Source of the DNA: Channallabes apus
Taxonomy: Eukaryota; Chordata; Actinopteri; Siluriformes; Clariidae
NCBI GenBank assembly: GCA_030522415.1
Contig: CM060118.1
Location: 15,256,651-15,320,650 of the forward strand
Direction of reading: 5' to 3'
Length of the DNA stretch: 64,000 nucleotides
Under the pieces are notes generated by a model. The model was not told the DNA's origin. It worked only from the letters and a program-made list of their open reading frames with translations, and did not search any database. This document shows positions 36,227 to 46,795 of this stretch, one piece after another; position 1 is the stretch's first letter; every line of letters begins with the position of its first letter. Both the position numbers and the translations under genes were made by a program.

Positions 36227-39200
36227 CCCATTACTTTAAAATCAACCAATAGTGATTTCTCTTTCAAGCTTTTGTTTTAACCCCTAGAGAAAGATTTTTT
36301 CTTTTGTCATGTTTTTTGGAAAAAAGAAGCCTAAGCCACGTCATCGGCGTATTGATTAACAGATTGTCATCAGGCCGCTTTTCGGCATCATGAACTCTTT
36401 TGTCTCGCAGGATCTCGTGCAAAGTAAAGCACACAAAAGCTTCCATTCTCAAGCAGAAACCGATCAATGCTGCGAGAAGAAACGACCACGTTCTGTCCTA
36501 GGCTCTCTTTCTTATCCTCGTAATTAAACAATCTCTATTGTCTTCAGATGGGCAATTACCGGCAAATGGGAAAAGCATCTTAATATGTTAACACGGACTG
36601 AATTTTAAGTACCTAAAATAAGAGCCTCATTTGTGCTTTTGCTATTTTGGAACTTGCAAATATGTCATTCAGAAACAACACGTCAAAGTGTAAGAACAAA
36701 TCAGCCACAGCCAAGTCAAGAATACTGCGAGATGTTCATTTTATTTTTTTCTAATTGTTAATCATCTTATTTTTCTGAAATCATTTAAAAGAACAGATGT
36801 GGCCGAAGACTGGCACTAGATTGTAAAGAGACAGCGCCTCCATTAGGATGCAACAAGAACTACACACAAGACAAAATAAACACAATAAAAATAGATCAGG
36901 ATGAGTGCTCTTCCTGGATTAGAAACTTTTAGGTTGTTTTACACTCAAGGCTGTCAGTTACTGGAAACCTTCACCTCCCCTTAGTGGTTTTGAGAGCAAT
37001 ACTGTTTAGTTTTTTGTTTTGCTGCTGATTAAATAAAAAACTTTGGTGGCAACAAAGAGCTGAAAATAAAATCCAAATAAGAAAAATAAATAAAGCTAAC
37101 GAGTGCTTCGAGTCAGATGGTGATTCAAGTGCAGTGCAATGTAAGCCAATCTAGAGAGCGGGACCCGTCAGGATCCTGAGCTCTCGAGGCATTCGTCGAC
37201 ATCTTTCCAGGGGACCGTCCACAACACGTAGAAGCTATACCAGCTAATTGGCATTAGTGTGGTTCACTGAAAGAGACTGCCTTTCTCTAAGGAGCTCCGT
37301 CATGAAGATGTAGCTTGTTAATACGTATGCCAAGTGGGACGTAATGCAGGTCTCTAGGAAGCTGGTCGTCCACCGGGGAAAAAAAGACGAGTGAATGACA
37401 TTAACAGACAGGGCGGATGATGAAATTGTCCATTAACCAGATGTCTGAACAGTTCGTGACCATTTACTGTCGGCATTAATGGTGCATGATGTAGAAGAAA
37501 AGTCAGCATTCTGCAGGAGAGGGTTTTTTTTTTTTTTTTTGGCAAAAAAGTCTGACAGTGTTGGAGAACAGCAGCTGACGAGTGAAAGTACTAAACTATA
37601 TGGTCATAAGACTGGAAGTTTATATGCCAGGACTTGTGGTGGTATCCACAATGTTACATTTATTCTTAAACTAGGAAGATGCATTAAGTGTAACCTTTGT
37701 AAGTCGTTTATAGTAAACAGAAACAGTGAGGGGTTTATGGTAAAATATTGATTACTATAAGTTTTAGGTAAATTATACAAATCTGCATTTCACACTACCA
37801 CACGTCCATTAACAAATGTTAATGCATTTTTGCCTTGTGTTTTATTATTATTATTTTTTTTTTACAGTTTGCATGACTACTTATTTTTACTAGTCAACTA
37901 GTAACAAAAATAAATAATGCAGATGACTGGTCACCTTTTCTCATTCAGGCCATTATTATTTATAGCCATATACAGAACACTGTATAAATATGAAAAATTG
38001 AATATCCATCTTCATTGCCATGTTGGTTGACAATTTTAACATGGAAGAAAATATCACAATTAAAATAATAATAAATCGATTAATCACATAAAATTACTCA
38101 AGGACATAAGGGTTAGAAAAAAAACGCAGGGATGTGCAAGTGGACAAGCTCGTAGTTCCGCTTAAATTGTTGCTCCTGAATATAAAGAGCACATACTGTA
38201 GTAGTGCGCAAACTAATTATAGCTTCAGAATGATTCAATTATATCTTTATAATGAATTGGGTATGGAATGACTACAGCATGATCTAGGAGGTTTTTCTAC
38301 CATGTTTAACTCCCTTTTTATGTCACACATGCCATAACCACCAGGGAAAGTGAGAACTCCAAAACTAAACTAAAAAAGTTCCTCAACTAGAGTTGGTGAC
38401 ACTCCGTGTGCATGCCTGATGTACAAATGGGATGAGGATCAGAAATGAGTTTAAGAAATCAGAAATAAAATCTATATCCAATTAAACATTAGCATCATAT
38501 CTCAAAATGCATACTTGTTGTTATTGTGTTTCAACACTTCTACACTAGCTGTAGGAATCCTGGTTAACTTAACTGGCTAAACCTCTTATCCCACATTCAT
38601 GCTCAAATAAAAACTTCAATAAAAAAAATCTGTTTTTGTATTTTCTAGATGAGCAAAATCATCTTGTCAGTTTTCTATTTGAGATGCAGCCCACGATATA
38701 GTCGAAAGCAGAAAGCAAAATCAAGCCAAAAGTGAGGCAGTCACTGTGCATGAAACTGGTAAACAGTTTATAATTCGACTTGGAAATCAAAGGCACAGCA
38801 CTGTTCTGGCTCCGACACTTCAACTACAGTGAAGAACGTACTTACATAATATGGAGATCGAAAGTTATATGAATTATAAAAGTGTAAACCTGGACTCAGT
38901 GTAGTCAAGGCATTGGGAAAAAACAGAGATAGAAGATATTCGTTAAACTTTAGGTATACACTTGTATTCATAATGATGAACTGCTAATAAAGTTCATCAC
39001 ATAAATAAAATGTCTTCATTTAATAGTAGGGAAGCTTTCAAATCTCCAACACTGAACTTCAGATGCACTTTGGAAACTTTGTTCACTTTTATTTAGACGT
39101 GTTTTTCTAAAGTTTTAGATACATCAAGATTAATTGATGGCTTATTGAACGGACCTTTCAACATGTCCGGAGATAGATAAGCAGCCGCTGTTAAGAACAA

Positions 39201-40079
39201 CGTCTGCCGCTGCTTTACTAATCCGTTGCAGCGATAGGCCGTATTGAGCATCGGATTATCACGGTGTGAAAACAAGCAGCAAAGTCATCTTCCCTTTGTT
39301 GACAGAGACCGCACTGTCGTGATAAGCAATCAGCATTACAGAAATTGATCTGACAAGATCAACAGTCTCAGATCATGAAAGGGTATCTGTTCTACACAGA
39401 TATGGAAACAAATCCAGGAGGATGAACACAAATCACACAGAGATGTCTGAGGCACAATACATCAGCAAGGGCATGTTAGATGTTCTTATAAATGGCATAG
39501 TGCGCTCTTAAGCTTGTCTGTGGACATTTATGACTTTAAGTGAAACATCCAATATCACCTCAAGACTTGGAAACGTGAAGGACTAATAACTAAACAAGTT
39601 GAATGTATGGACCGGGTTAGTATTTGTGTTAATGCAATTATTCCAGGAGTATCTATGGGAATGTTTTTTAGGTACTGTTTGAATTACTTACCTCAATCAT
39701 TTACAGGATATTAAAAAAAAAAAAATCATGTCATATTTAATCTTAAATAGAAACATAATGGAATCATCTCACTAGATCATGCACATTAAATAATGATTAT
39801 GGACTTATACAGCACTCACATACTAATATATTATCCATGTTCCTACAATAAATTGAGATAATAAATGTGCACATTTCTATTAAATAAGTTCAACATAAGC
39901 CTGACATTACCTACCTAATTGCTCTTTGTTGAACTTACATACTTTACTTAAATTGAATTTGTGCCCTTAATTTGAAGTTGATTTCTAAATTATTTTTCTT
40001 CTCTAGTGTACTTTGTTATTTTCTCACACTGAAACCTGAAAAACAAGCCTCAATTTCAAGCACATTAAACACATAAAAT

Positions 40080-40460
40080 ACAAGGGGCGTGCAAAAGTCA
40101 AACCTGAACTTCTCATCTTATGAGCAGAAGAGGAGATCGGAATGCACACTTGTTAGCCGTCGTGGTAAGTGACACACGTATATCACTACCTCATGGTGGC
40201 GCTAACGTGTCGGGTCACACAAATCAATAAAGGATTGCAATCTTGTTAGAGCAAAGAACAGAACAGGGTGCTGTGATGAGAAATTATTATGAATGACAGA
40301 ATTGACTGCACAGTAAGTAAAACATCTGAATGGTGCAAATGTTTTAAAGTAGGCTGTTCGTCCTTCAATAACAATGTCAGTAGTGACAGTGACATGATGC
40401 AGCCAGTCCGATCATGGCATACTCCGGCACAGACAGACAGCTTGATTTGAAGTTTTAGGT
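40080..40460 (+). mobile_element. Mariner-like relic
   Basis: It starts CAAGGGGCGTGCAAAAGTCA (40082), an end like that at 17995. Further in, about 40300-40400, codons read RIDCTVSKTSEWCKCFKVGC-like sense, resembling the WCKRFKEGR block of mariner N-terminal domains. No second end is clear. Confidence 0.4.
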
Positions 40461-41198
40461 TCCACTTCCAGCAGAATGTTCTCTGGACTGTCGCTACTGC
40501 ATTTATTCAATCACATCCCTAGCTTAGGGTCTATAAAAAGACAAATGTCAGAATTGTTGCATGTACTGAGGTTCCCTGCAGAGGGACGAAAACAGAAAAG
40601 AAAAAAATTTGTAGACAATCACTTGGGAGTCTGATACAGACTGCAGATCCAGATGGAAGTCATTATATTGGTCTGGGCCCGGTTTCTTGAAAGCTTCATA
40701 TCGCTAAATAGTTCTAAAGTTGTACCTTAACCTCTCTTAGCGCAAGAACGTTTCGGGAAATGTGCCATAACGTTAAGTATCTCTTAGCTAAGTCACACGT
40801 TCGTAAGGTTGGTCTGGACCAACCTTAACTCATTCTTAGCGTAGTTTCAGCTCAAGACGCTAGACGCCGCCCCTGAGCAGCAGTCTTTATAAATCAGCGG
40901 TGTATGGAAGCACATTATGGCATGTTATCAAAGTCGTATTAATGACGGAATATACTGTAGACCTGTTTAAGAATTTTTATTTTATTTGATATCAGAACTT
41001 TTAATTAGCCTATTTAATAATGTGACAAATGCATTAAAAAGGCTTTTAATATTAAACAGGTGGCAAACAATTAGGCAGCAATACAGCGTCGTCGTGTGCT
41101 AAACTGAAGATGGCGCCGTCAGCGGGGCCGTGTGGTTCATGTACATTTTTCCTTTAGACAAAACTTTCAGCCCTTTTCACATTTTCCCTGAGGTCGCT

Positions 41199-41234
<36 letters not shown>

Positions 41235-41512
41235 TGTCTTCCAAGGCAACAGATAATGGAGCTTCTTGAGCTGCTCAGACCTGCACTTGCCAGGCCAACG
41301 CATAGTACTTACGCTCTACGTCCCGATGTCCAGCTATTTGCTGCTTTTTGTTTAAAATATGTTTCATTGATTAGCCATTATCCATAACTTTATGGGGTTT
41401 TCTTTTGACACGTTTTATTTTTATGTAATTTGATTTAGTTAAATGAGAAAATAACCTTGGGAGTTTCAAACTCCGCATCCATTCATTTTTCTGGGTGATT
41501 GTAATGTTTTAA

Positions 41513-42012
41513 TACCCCTATTCACGTATGCGGTTTGATTCGCTGTGAGATGTGGTGTTATACCCCTATCTCACCTGCACGGTCTGCAGGGTTCATCATG
41601 ATTCATCAGTTTTTGCATCGTGATTACTTTTCCATCTTTCCGCGTGGAAAAATTAAACGTTTAATTTTTTTGCCGGTCCTCGTGGAAGCTTGCAGACCTT
41701 ATAAAACTTCGCGGAATGTTAGCGGCACGTCGGCGGGCAATCGCGGCAGCACACGGTGCCCAACATCGCATATCAACGTGAGTCAAGCCACACGGGTGAG
41801 ATAGGGGTATTAGGCATCGTGAGCCGCCTCGAGTGACTGCTCAATGTTCCGCGAAGATCTGCAAGGTCCGCGAGCTTCCGCAAGTTAAACATGTTTAACT
41901 TTTTTGCGTGGTAAAATGGAAACGTAATCAAAGCACCAAAAATCGCGCTGAATCATGATGAACCACACTTACGGCCCCCTCCGCGAAACCACGTAGGTGA
42001 GATATAGGGGTA
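41513..42012. mobile_element. MITE, outer copy (TACCCCTAT ends)
   Basis: The ends are TACCCCTATTCACGTATGCGG (41513) and, in complement from 42012, TACCCCTATATCTCACCTACG. TTAA lies on both sides (41509-41512, 42013-42016). The 500-base span falls to about 248 bases once the inner copy and its TTA are removed, the same size as that inner copy. Confidence 0.75.
41561..41809. mobile_element. MITE, inner copy inserted in the outer copy
   Basis: The ends are TACCCCTATCTCACCTGCAC (41561) and, in complement from 41809, TACCCCTATCTCACCCGTGT. TTA is present on both sides (41558-41560, 41810-41812). The length is 249 bases. Inner words such as CGTGGAAAAATTAAACGTTT (41644) recur as a reverse complement in the outer copy (AACATGTTTAACTTTTTTGC near 41890), confirming the same family. 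Confidence 0.78.
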
Positions 42013-42717
42013 TTAAATCTCCACTCTGTCAACTCATCGTATTCATTCCATAAGTGTGCTATACAACCCCAACAACTGACATGTTTCACATTGTTTCTGA
42101 AGCTGGTGAAGAGTGTTATCAGCTGTTTGTCCATCAACTATGATTGTATACCCGGTTCGTTTCACAGACAGTTCGAGAAATACACTTAGAAAAGTTATCA
42201 CTTAACTTAAGATATATCTTAAGAGTCTTCTTAGCGCGCGAATAGTGTTCGTTATCGAGAAACCGGCCCCTGATCAATATATCTATCCTGAGGTTCTATG
42301 TTTAATACTTCTATATCTGTTTTGTGATTTTACTGGGCAAACATCCTCCGAACATTCAGGCAGAGCTGTTCTTATATTGTAAATAAATGTTAATACACTA
42401 TATACTTGGGAAGGTTGGAAAATGATACTTCAACTCTAGTCTCTAGTAAGTGGAGAAATTTATAATCTCCCAGCCCACTGTTTGTCTGGTCCACATGCAC
42501 ACTCGTTTAGTTTTATTTGAAGTTATGTTCAACTAAAATCACATTAATTTTTTTAGATCAACACTGAAATTGCAACAAGGTTGGCGACCATCACTTAAAC
42601 ACTGCAGTAGTTTCAAAGCCCACTGATGTGGCAGAATGGCAACATCCGGTCTTACGTGACGAATGTGACAGATTTAATATACTGTACATGACATGCAAGC
42701 CTTACAACAAGCACTTA

Positions 42718-42890
42718 CATTTAGGCATTTGGCAGATGCTCTTATCCAGAGCGACTTACATTTATCTCATTATACATCTGAGCAGTTGAGGGTTAAGGGC
42801 CTTGCTCAAGGGCCCAACAGTGGCAACTTTGTGGTTGTGGGGTTTGAACCTGGGATCTTCCGAACCGTAGTCCAATGTCCACTGAGCACA
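42718..42890 (+). repeat. Teleost dispersed repeat (CATTTGGCAGATGC family)
   Basis: Reads CATTTGGCAGATGCTCTTAT, CCAGAGCGACTTACA, GGGTTAAGGGCCTTGCTCAA, GGGCCCAACAGTGGCAACTT and GGGTTTGAACCTGGGATCTT in order. This is a very common fish interspersed repeat. The GGGTTTGAACC word looks like a tRNA B box, so a SINE nature is likely. A short related piece (TTTGGCAGATGCTTTTATC) is at 57741. Confidence 0.65.
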
Positions 42891-45047
42891 TAATAATAAA
42901 GAGCAAAACATGAAACCTACGTATGTGAGCACCACTCTTTTTTTTTTTAACCTTGGTTAGAATGAGGAATTCCATAGTAATCATTTCAGGAGACATCCTA
43001 CTAGCAAAATTACATAACAGTGTTCACTTTCACCATTTTCGTCTTCATTCCTCTCAGTACCTGAAATTTGGGACAAGTATGCTAAATAAAGCCGTATAAG
43101 CAATTAAACAGGGCTGGTCCCTGAGTGGCTGAGCCATTTATTATTTCTGCTTAAATTGAGCCACTTGTAAAATGACTAAATAAAAACATTGACTGTACTG
43201 CAGCATGCTGAGAGCTATAACTTGACTACACTTAAAAATTCTATTTTAAACCATGCCCTCTATTCGAAGAAACCAAGCACTTTTAAATGTCATTTTCAAA
43301 ACCAGTTAATTATTCAAATTCATATTCGAACATAACCAGATTTAAATAATTTTTTGAGTCGCAATTCTTTTGGCTTGAACAAAATAGCTTATGATTTTCA
43401 TTTGCTTCAAACAAAAATACATCCCTTTTGAGTTACAGAAGGAAGCGGTCATTTTCTTTCTCTGTCCATGGACAACCCTTGATTTAAAAAAATATATAAT
43501 AATACATCTGCATGTCTCCACTGACAGTTTTCTATGACTAACAAAGCAAAGAAAACGCTGCAGCTGTTTTCACAAATACAAGAAAATTCCAAATAGACTA
43601 AATTATAGTGTGCCCATTTAATCATACATGGTATTATTTCTTACGCAAGACAACCAATCAAAATAAATTAGATTCTTTTTTTTATTGCCAGATTTACATG
43701 ACAGCAGAACTGCTGGCCCTTCCTCAGATTCCTGTTTTGACAGAAACATTATAAATAATTAAAAAGGTTCCTATCAAAAGAACCCTATAATTACAGAACA
43801 AAGAACTCTTCACAAAGCAAAGTTTTTAAAAATAGAAAGATGATTCCTGGGGGGCATTCAGGACTGACCACTACACAAGCAAAACACAAGAGCAGCTGTT
43901 CACTCATGCAATAATCAAATCAGCCAATCATGCATCAGCAGTGCAGGGCAGAGAACCATGTGGATACGGGTCAAGAGCTTCAGTGAATGGCCACAAATAT
44001 AAGAATGGGGAGGGAATGGAGGGGAATCTGTCTGGAAGGTTTGAGTGTTTACTCCAGAGACAGTTGGTTTTGAAATAAAGTATTTCTGAGGACAGAAAAT
44101 TCTACAGCCTATAGCCTCAAATAACCACTACTGCCATGGTGAGCAGGAGAGCATCTCGGTATGCTCAAACTTTGAGGAGGACTCATCTAAAGCTACGCTC
44201 AACAAAAAGTCTCCAAAACTGGAAAACTAAAGATTGCAAAGTGTCCAACGGTGCAGTTACCAGGAATATGGTTGTTCCTATTAATGTAGGAAATGTATTT
44301 TGAAAAGTCCACTAGCCTGACGAAAGTCCTGTATAATTGTCAATGTTGTCAAACTTTAGGATTTATTGTGCCGACACAAAAGATTAATAACTAACAGTGA
44401 GGGGTACAGGATATTCAAACAAATAACTAACCTTTAACTGCACCATAAATGTGAAGACTACCAAAACAAAAAAAACTTTGTCTTTAGACCACGGCTAATT
44501 AACTTAATCTAGTTTGCAAGCAAGTATGCACATGTATATGGTGAACTGAAGCAGGATGTCCATGTGTAAACTTTTTGAAATTAACTTTTTTGCTCACTGG
44601 CCAATGTGGCTAGTGGATTTCCGGAGTCACTCGCCATTCAGCCTGTTTACTAGCCACAATTCTGTTACCAGAAAATCGCATTTTTTTCTTCACCATGATA
44701 CGTTAATGTTTGTTATATTTAGATTTCCTTATAAATGACAGCATACACTGTATCACTATAGTAGTAGTCAAGTATTCAGTACTGTTAAGATACAGTAGCT
44801 CCCAATATAAAAACATGCAAACATGAACAGTATATTCTGATTATTGAACTTAAATTCAAGCCTCTTACCACATGAAATTTTACCATTTATCATTTTAGTG
44901 TTATTATGTGTACTATATGTGCAATATTGTGTACAACACCACTGTGCAATATACTGTATAATACCACAGACTTCAGATATTGATGTAACTTATTTAAAAG
45001 TATCTCACATCGTACTCCATTTGATGTCAACCATTTAAAAAAAAATT

Positions 45048-45178
45048 CTTTTTTTTTTTGCGTCATGCTGTTTTTGTCTTGTCATTTGTATTTTTTGTTC
45101 TGGAAGCTCCGTCACTAAAACAAATTCCTTGTACGTGCAAGCGTACTTGGCAATAAAACTCTCTGATTCTGATTCTCT
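45048..45178 (+). repeat. LINE 3' tail with CTGATT repeats
   Basis: TCTGGAAGCTCCGTCACTAA, ACAAATTCCTTGTACGTGCA, AGCGTACTTGGCAATAAAAC then CTGATTCTGATTCT. This is the usual 3' end of fish L2/Rex-type non-LTR retrotransposons with short terminal repeats. Only the tail is present, as in most 5'-truncated copies. Confidence 0.65.
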
Positions 45179-45896
45179 ATTATCAGGTATTATTATTCAT
45201 TATGTATTATTATATCAGAATTCTGAGTTAGGACAATGGACTCTATCTTGTTGTGTTGACTGAATTACGTTACACCAGTGATTCTCAAACATTTTCTGTC
45301 ATTCCCCACTTAAGAGGGTGGGCGAATTTTCAAGCCCCACTTGTCAACAAAATAACGAAATCGGCCAAGTTTACTGTTATACTGAATATATACATTTTAG
45401 GATCAAATAGGATCAAACAACACCAAGTTAAAAACAGATAAAATACACTGCAATTGTTATAAAAGGCTTATATTGTCACTTATCTTTGCATAATTGACCC
45501 CATGTTTATTAGCTGCTCAGCAACCGTTTGTAGTTTTTTTGCACTGGTCAATTCTGTATGCAACTTTGAAAATGAAGCCATTTGTGCTTTTCTGTCCACT
45601 GATTCAGATTTTACCATACTTCTTTGAAAGAAGTCGAGTGGCTTATTAATGTGACTGAGTGTGTTGTCTCTAAGTGTCTTCCTAATTAGTTGGGTCTCAT
45701 GCGGTCTGCTGCCAGCGGTTTAAGACACAAAACACACTAGGGCCGCAACTAACGATTATTCTGATAATCGATTAGTTGGCCGATTATTGGTTCGATTGAT
45801 CGATTAATCGGATGAGGCTAAGCGCTTCTTTAATTTGATGGTTCTTATAATTATATATAAAACCATACCAACATTTGTTTTGTTTTCAACAATAAT

Positions 45897-45966
45897 TGCA
45901 GATGGCAAGTTGACTGTTAGTGTTTTTTATATATAAATATATATAACAGTCAACTTGCCATCTGCA
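45897..45966. repeat. Perfect 23-bp hairpin with AT loop
   Basis: The arm 45897-45919 (TGCAGATGGCAAGTTGACTG plus TTA) is exactly complementary to 45944-45966. The 24-base loop is almost all A and T. A third, unpaired copy of the arm's first half (TTGCAGATGGCAAGTTTACAG) is at 46188-46208. Confidence 0.9.
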
Positions 45967-46206
45967 TACATACATATGTATATCGATTAAATCGGATAAA
46001 AAGCTAGACGCTTTAATTTGATGCTTTGCTTAACTATATCAAATATTTATATTTGCTTAAATCAGGGTATTATTTATGTATAAAAGTAAACTTTTAAAAA
46101 TGCAATAGCCACATAGTTTAATTATCTTTAATTTTGACATTTAAACCTTATTTTATGTAAATCAACATTTTTGTTTTTAACAATAATTGCAGATGGCAAG
46201 TTTACA

Positions 46207-46207
<1 letters not shown>

Positions 46208-46249
<42 letters not shown>
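46208..46249. repeat. (AT)n microsatellite
   Basis: About 21 AT units inside the nested hAT. Confidence 0.92.
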
Positions 46250-46252
<3 letters not shown>

Positions 46253-46480
46253 GTTAAGAATGACTTAAATTTTAAATTCTCTTAAATTAATTCAACTTAA
46301 TAATAAAAAGAATAAACTTCTAGATTATGATATTTTTAATTGAAGTGTCTACTAGATCCTTTTCACGGTTTATACATTATTTCGATCCTCTCGTGTATTT
46401 TATCCTTTTTTTGTCTCAATAAAAAAAAATAATAATAAATACTAGACATTCTCGTAATACGTCGACGTGGGGAGAGAGGG

Positions 46481-46515
<35 letters not shown>
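46481..46515. repeat. Poly-A run
   Basis: 35 A residues inside the nested hAT. Confidence 0.9.
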
Positions 46516-46518
<3 letters not shown>

Positions 46519-46725
46519 CGCCGCTACTGGGTTCACTGTTTATTTTACCCTTTTCCCCTCTGTACAGCCTGTAGGATCATGGGATATATCCGGTCCTCCG
46601 AAGTGTAAAATGAACGTGAAGAAAACGTACTAGAAGTGTTTTCCTCGCGTTCGTTGGTATTTAAACGCAAAGAAAAAGCTGCAGGCAACGGTTTGTTTTT
46701 TTACCCCTATATAATCGCGCAGCCG

Positions 46726-46795
46726 GTGAGTGTGTTCACACGGGCTTTGGTGACGTGTGTTTACACGTCACCAAAGCCCATGTGAACACACTCAC
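46726..46795. repeat. Near-perfect 33-bp hairpin
   Basis: The arm 46726-46758 (starting GTGAGTGTGTTCACA) pairs with 46763-46795 with one mismatch (C against T in the middle) and a four-base loop. The arms contain CTTTGGTGACGTG. It is a strong cruciform or hairpin-RNA candidate inside the nested hAT. Confidence 0.9.

Larger units (their letters stand above)
40675..42270. mobile_element. GGGCC-ended DNA transposon carrying nested MITEs
   Basis: The left end is GGGCCCGGTTTCTTGA (40675). The right end, read in complement from 42270, is GGGGCCGGTTTCTCGATAAC. Both are followed inward by TTAGCGC/CTAAG-rich subterminal sequence (CTCTTAGCGCAAGAACG on the left, TCTTCTTAGCGCGCG on the right). A clear target duplication is not visible, so the superfamily is unsettled. 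Inside are ATGGCGCCGTCAGCGGGG (41109), a poly-A run (41203-41230) and a 500-base block that is itself a MITE within a MITE. No transposase frame is seen. Confidence 0.65.

Noticed and set aside
44590..44670. Possible shared repeat with 48500-48570 (ACTGGCCAATGTGGCTAGTG / CGCCAAAGTGGCTGGTGAGA)
   Set aside because: Similarity is short and could not be extended by eye; left out of the feature list.
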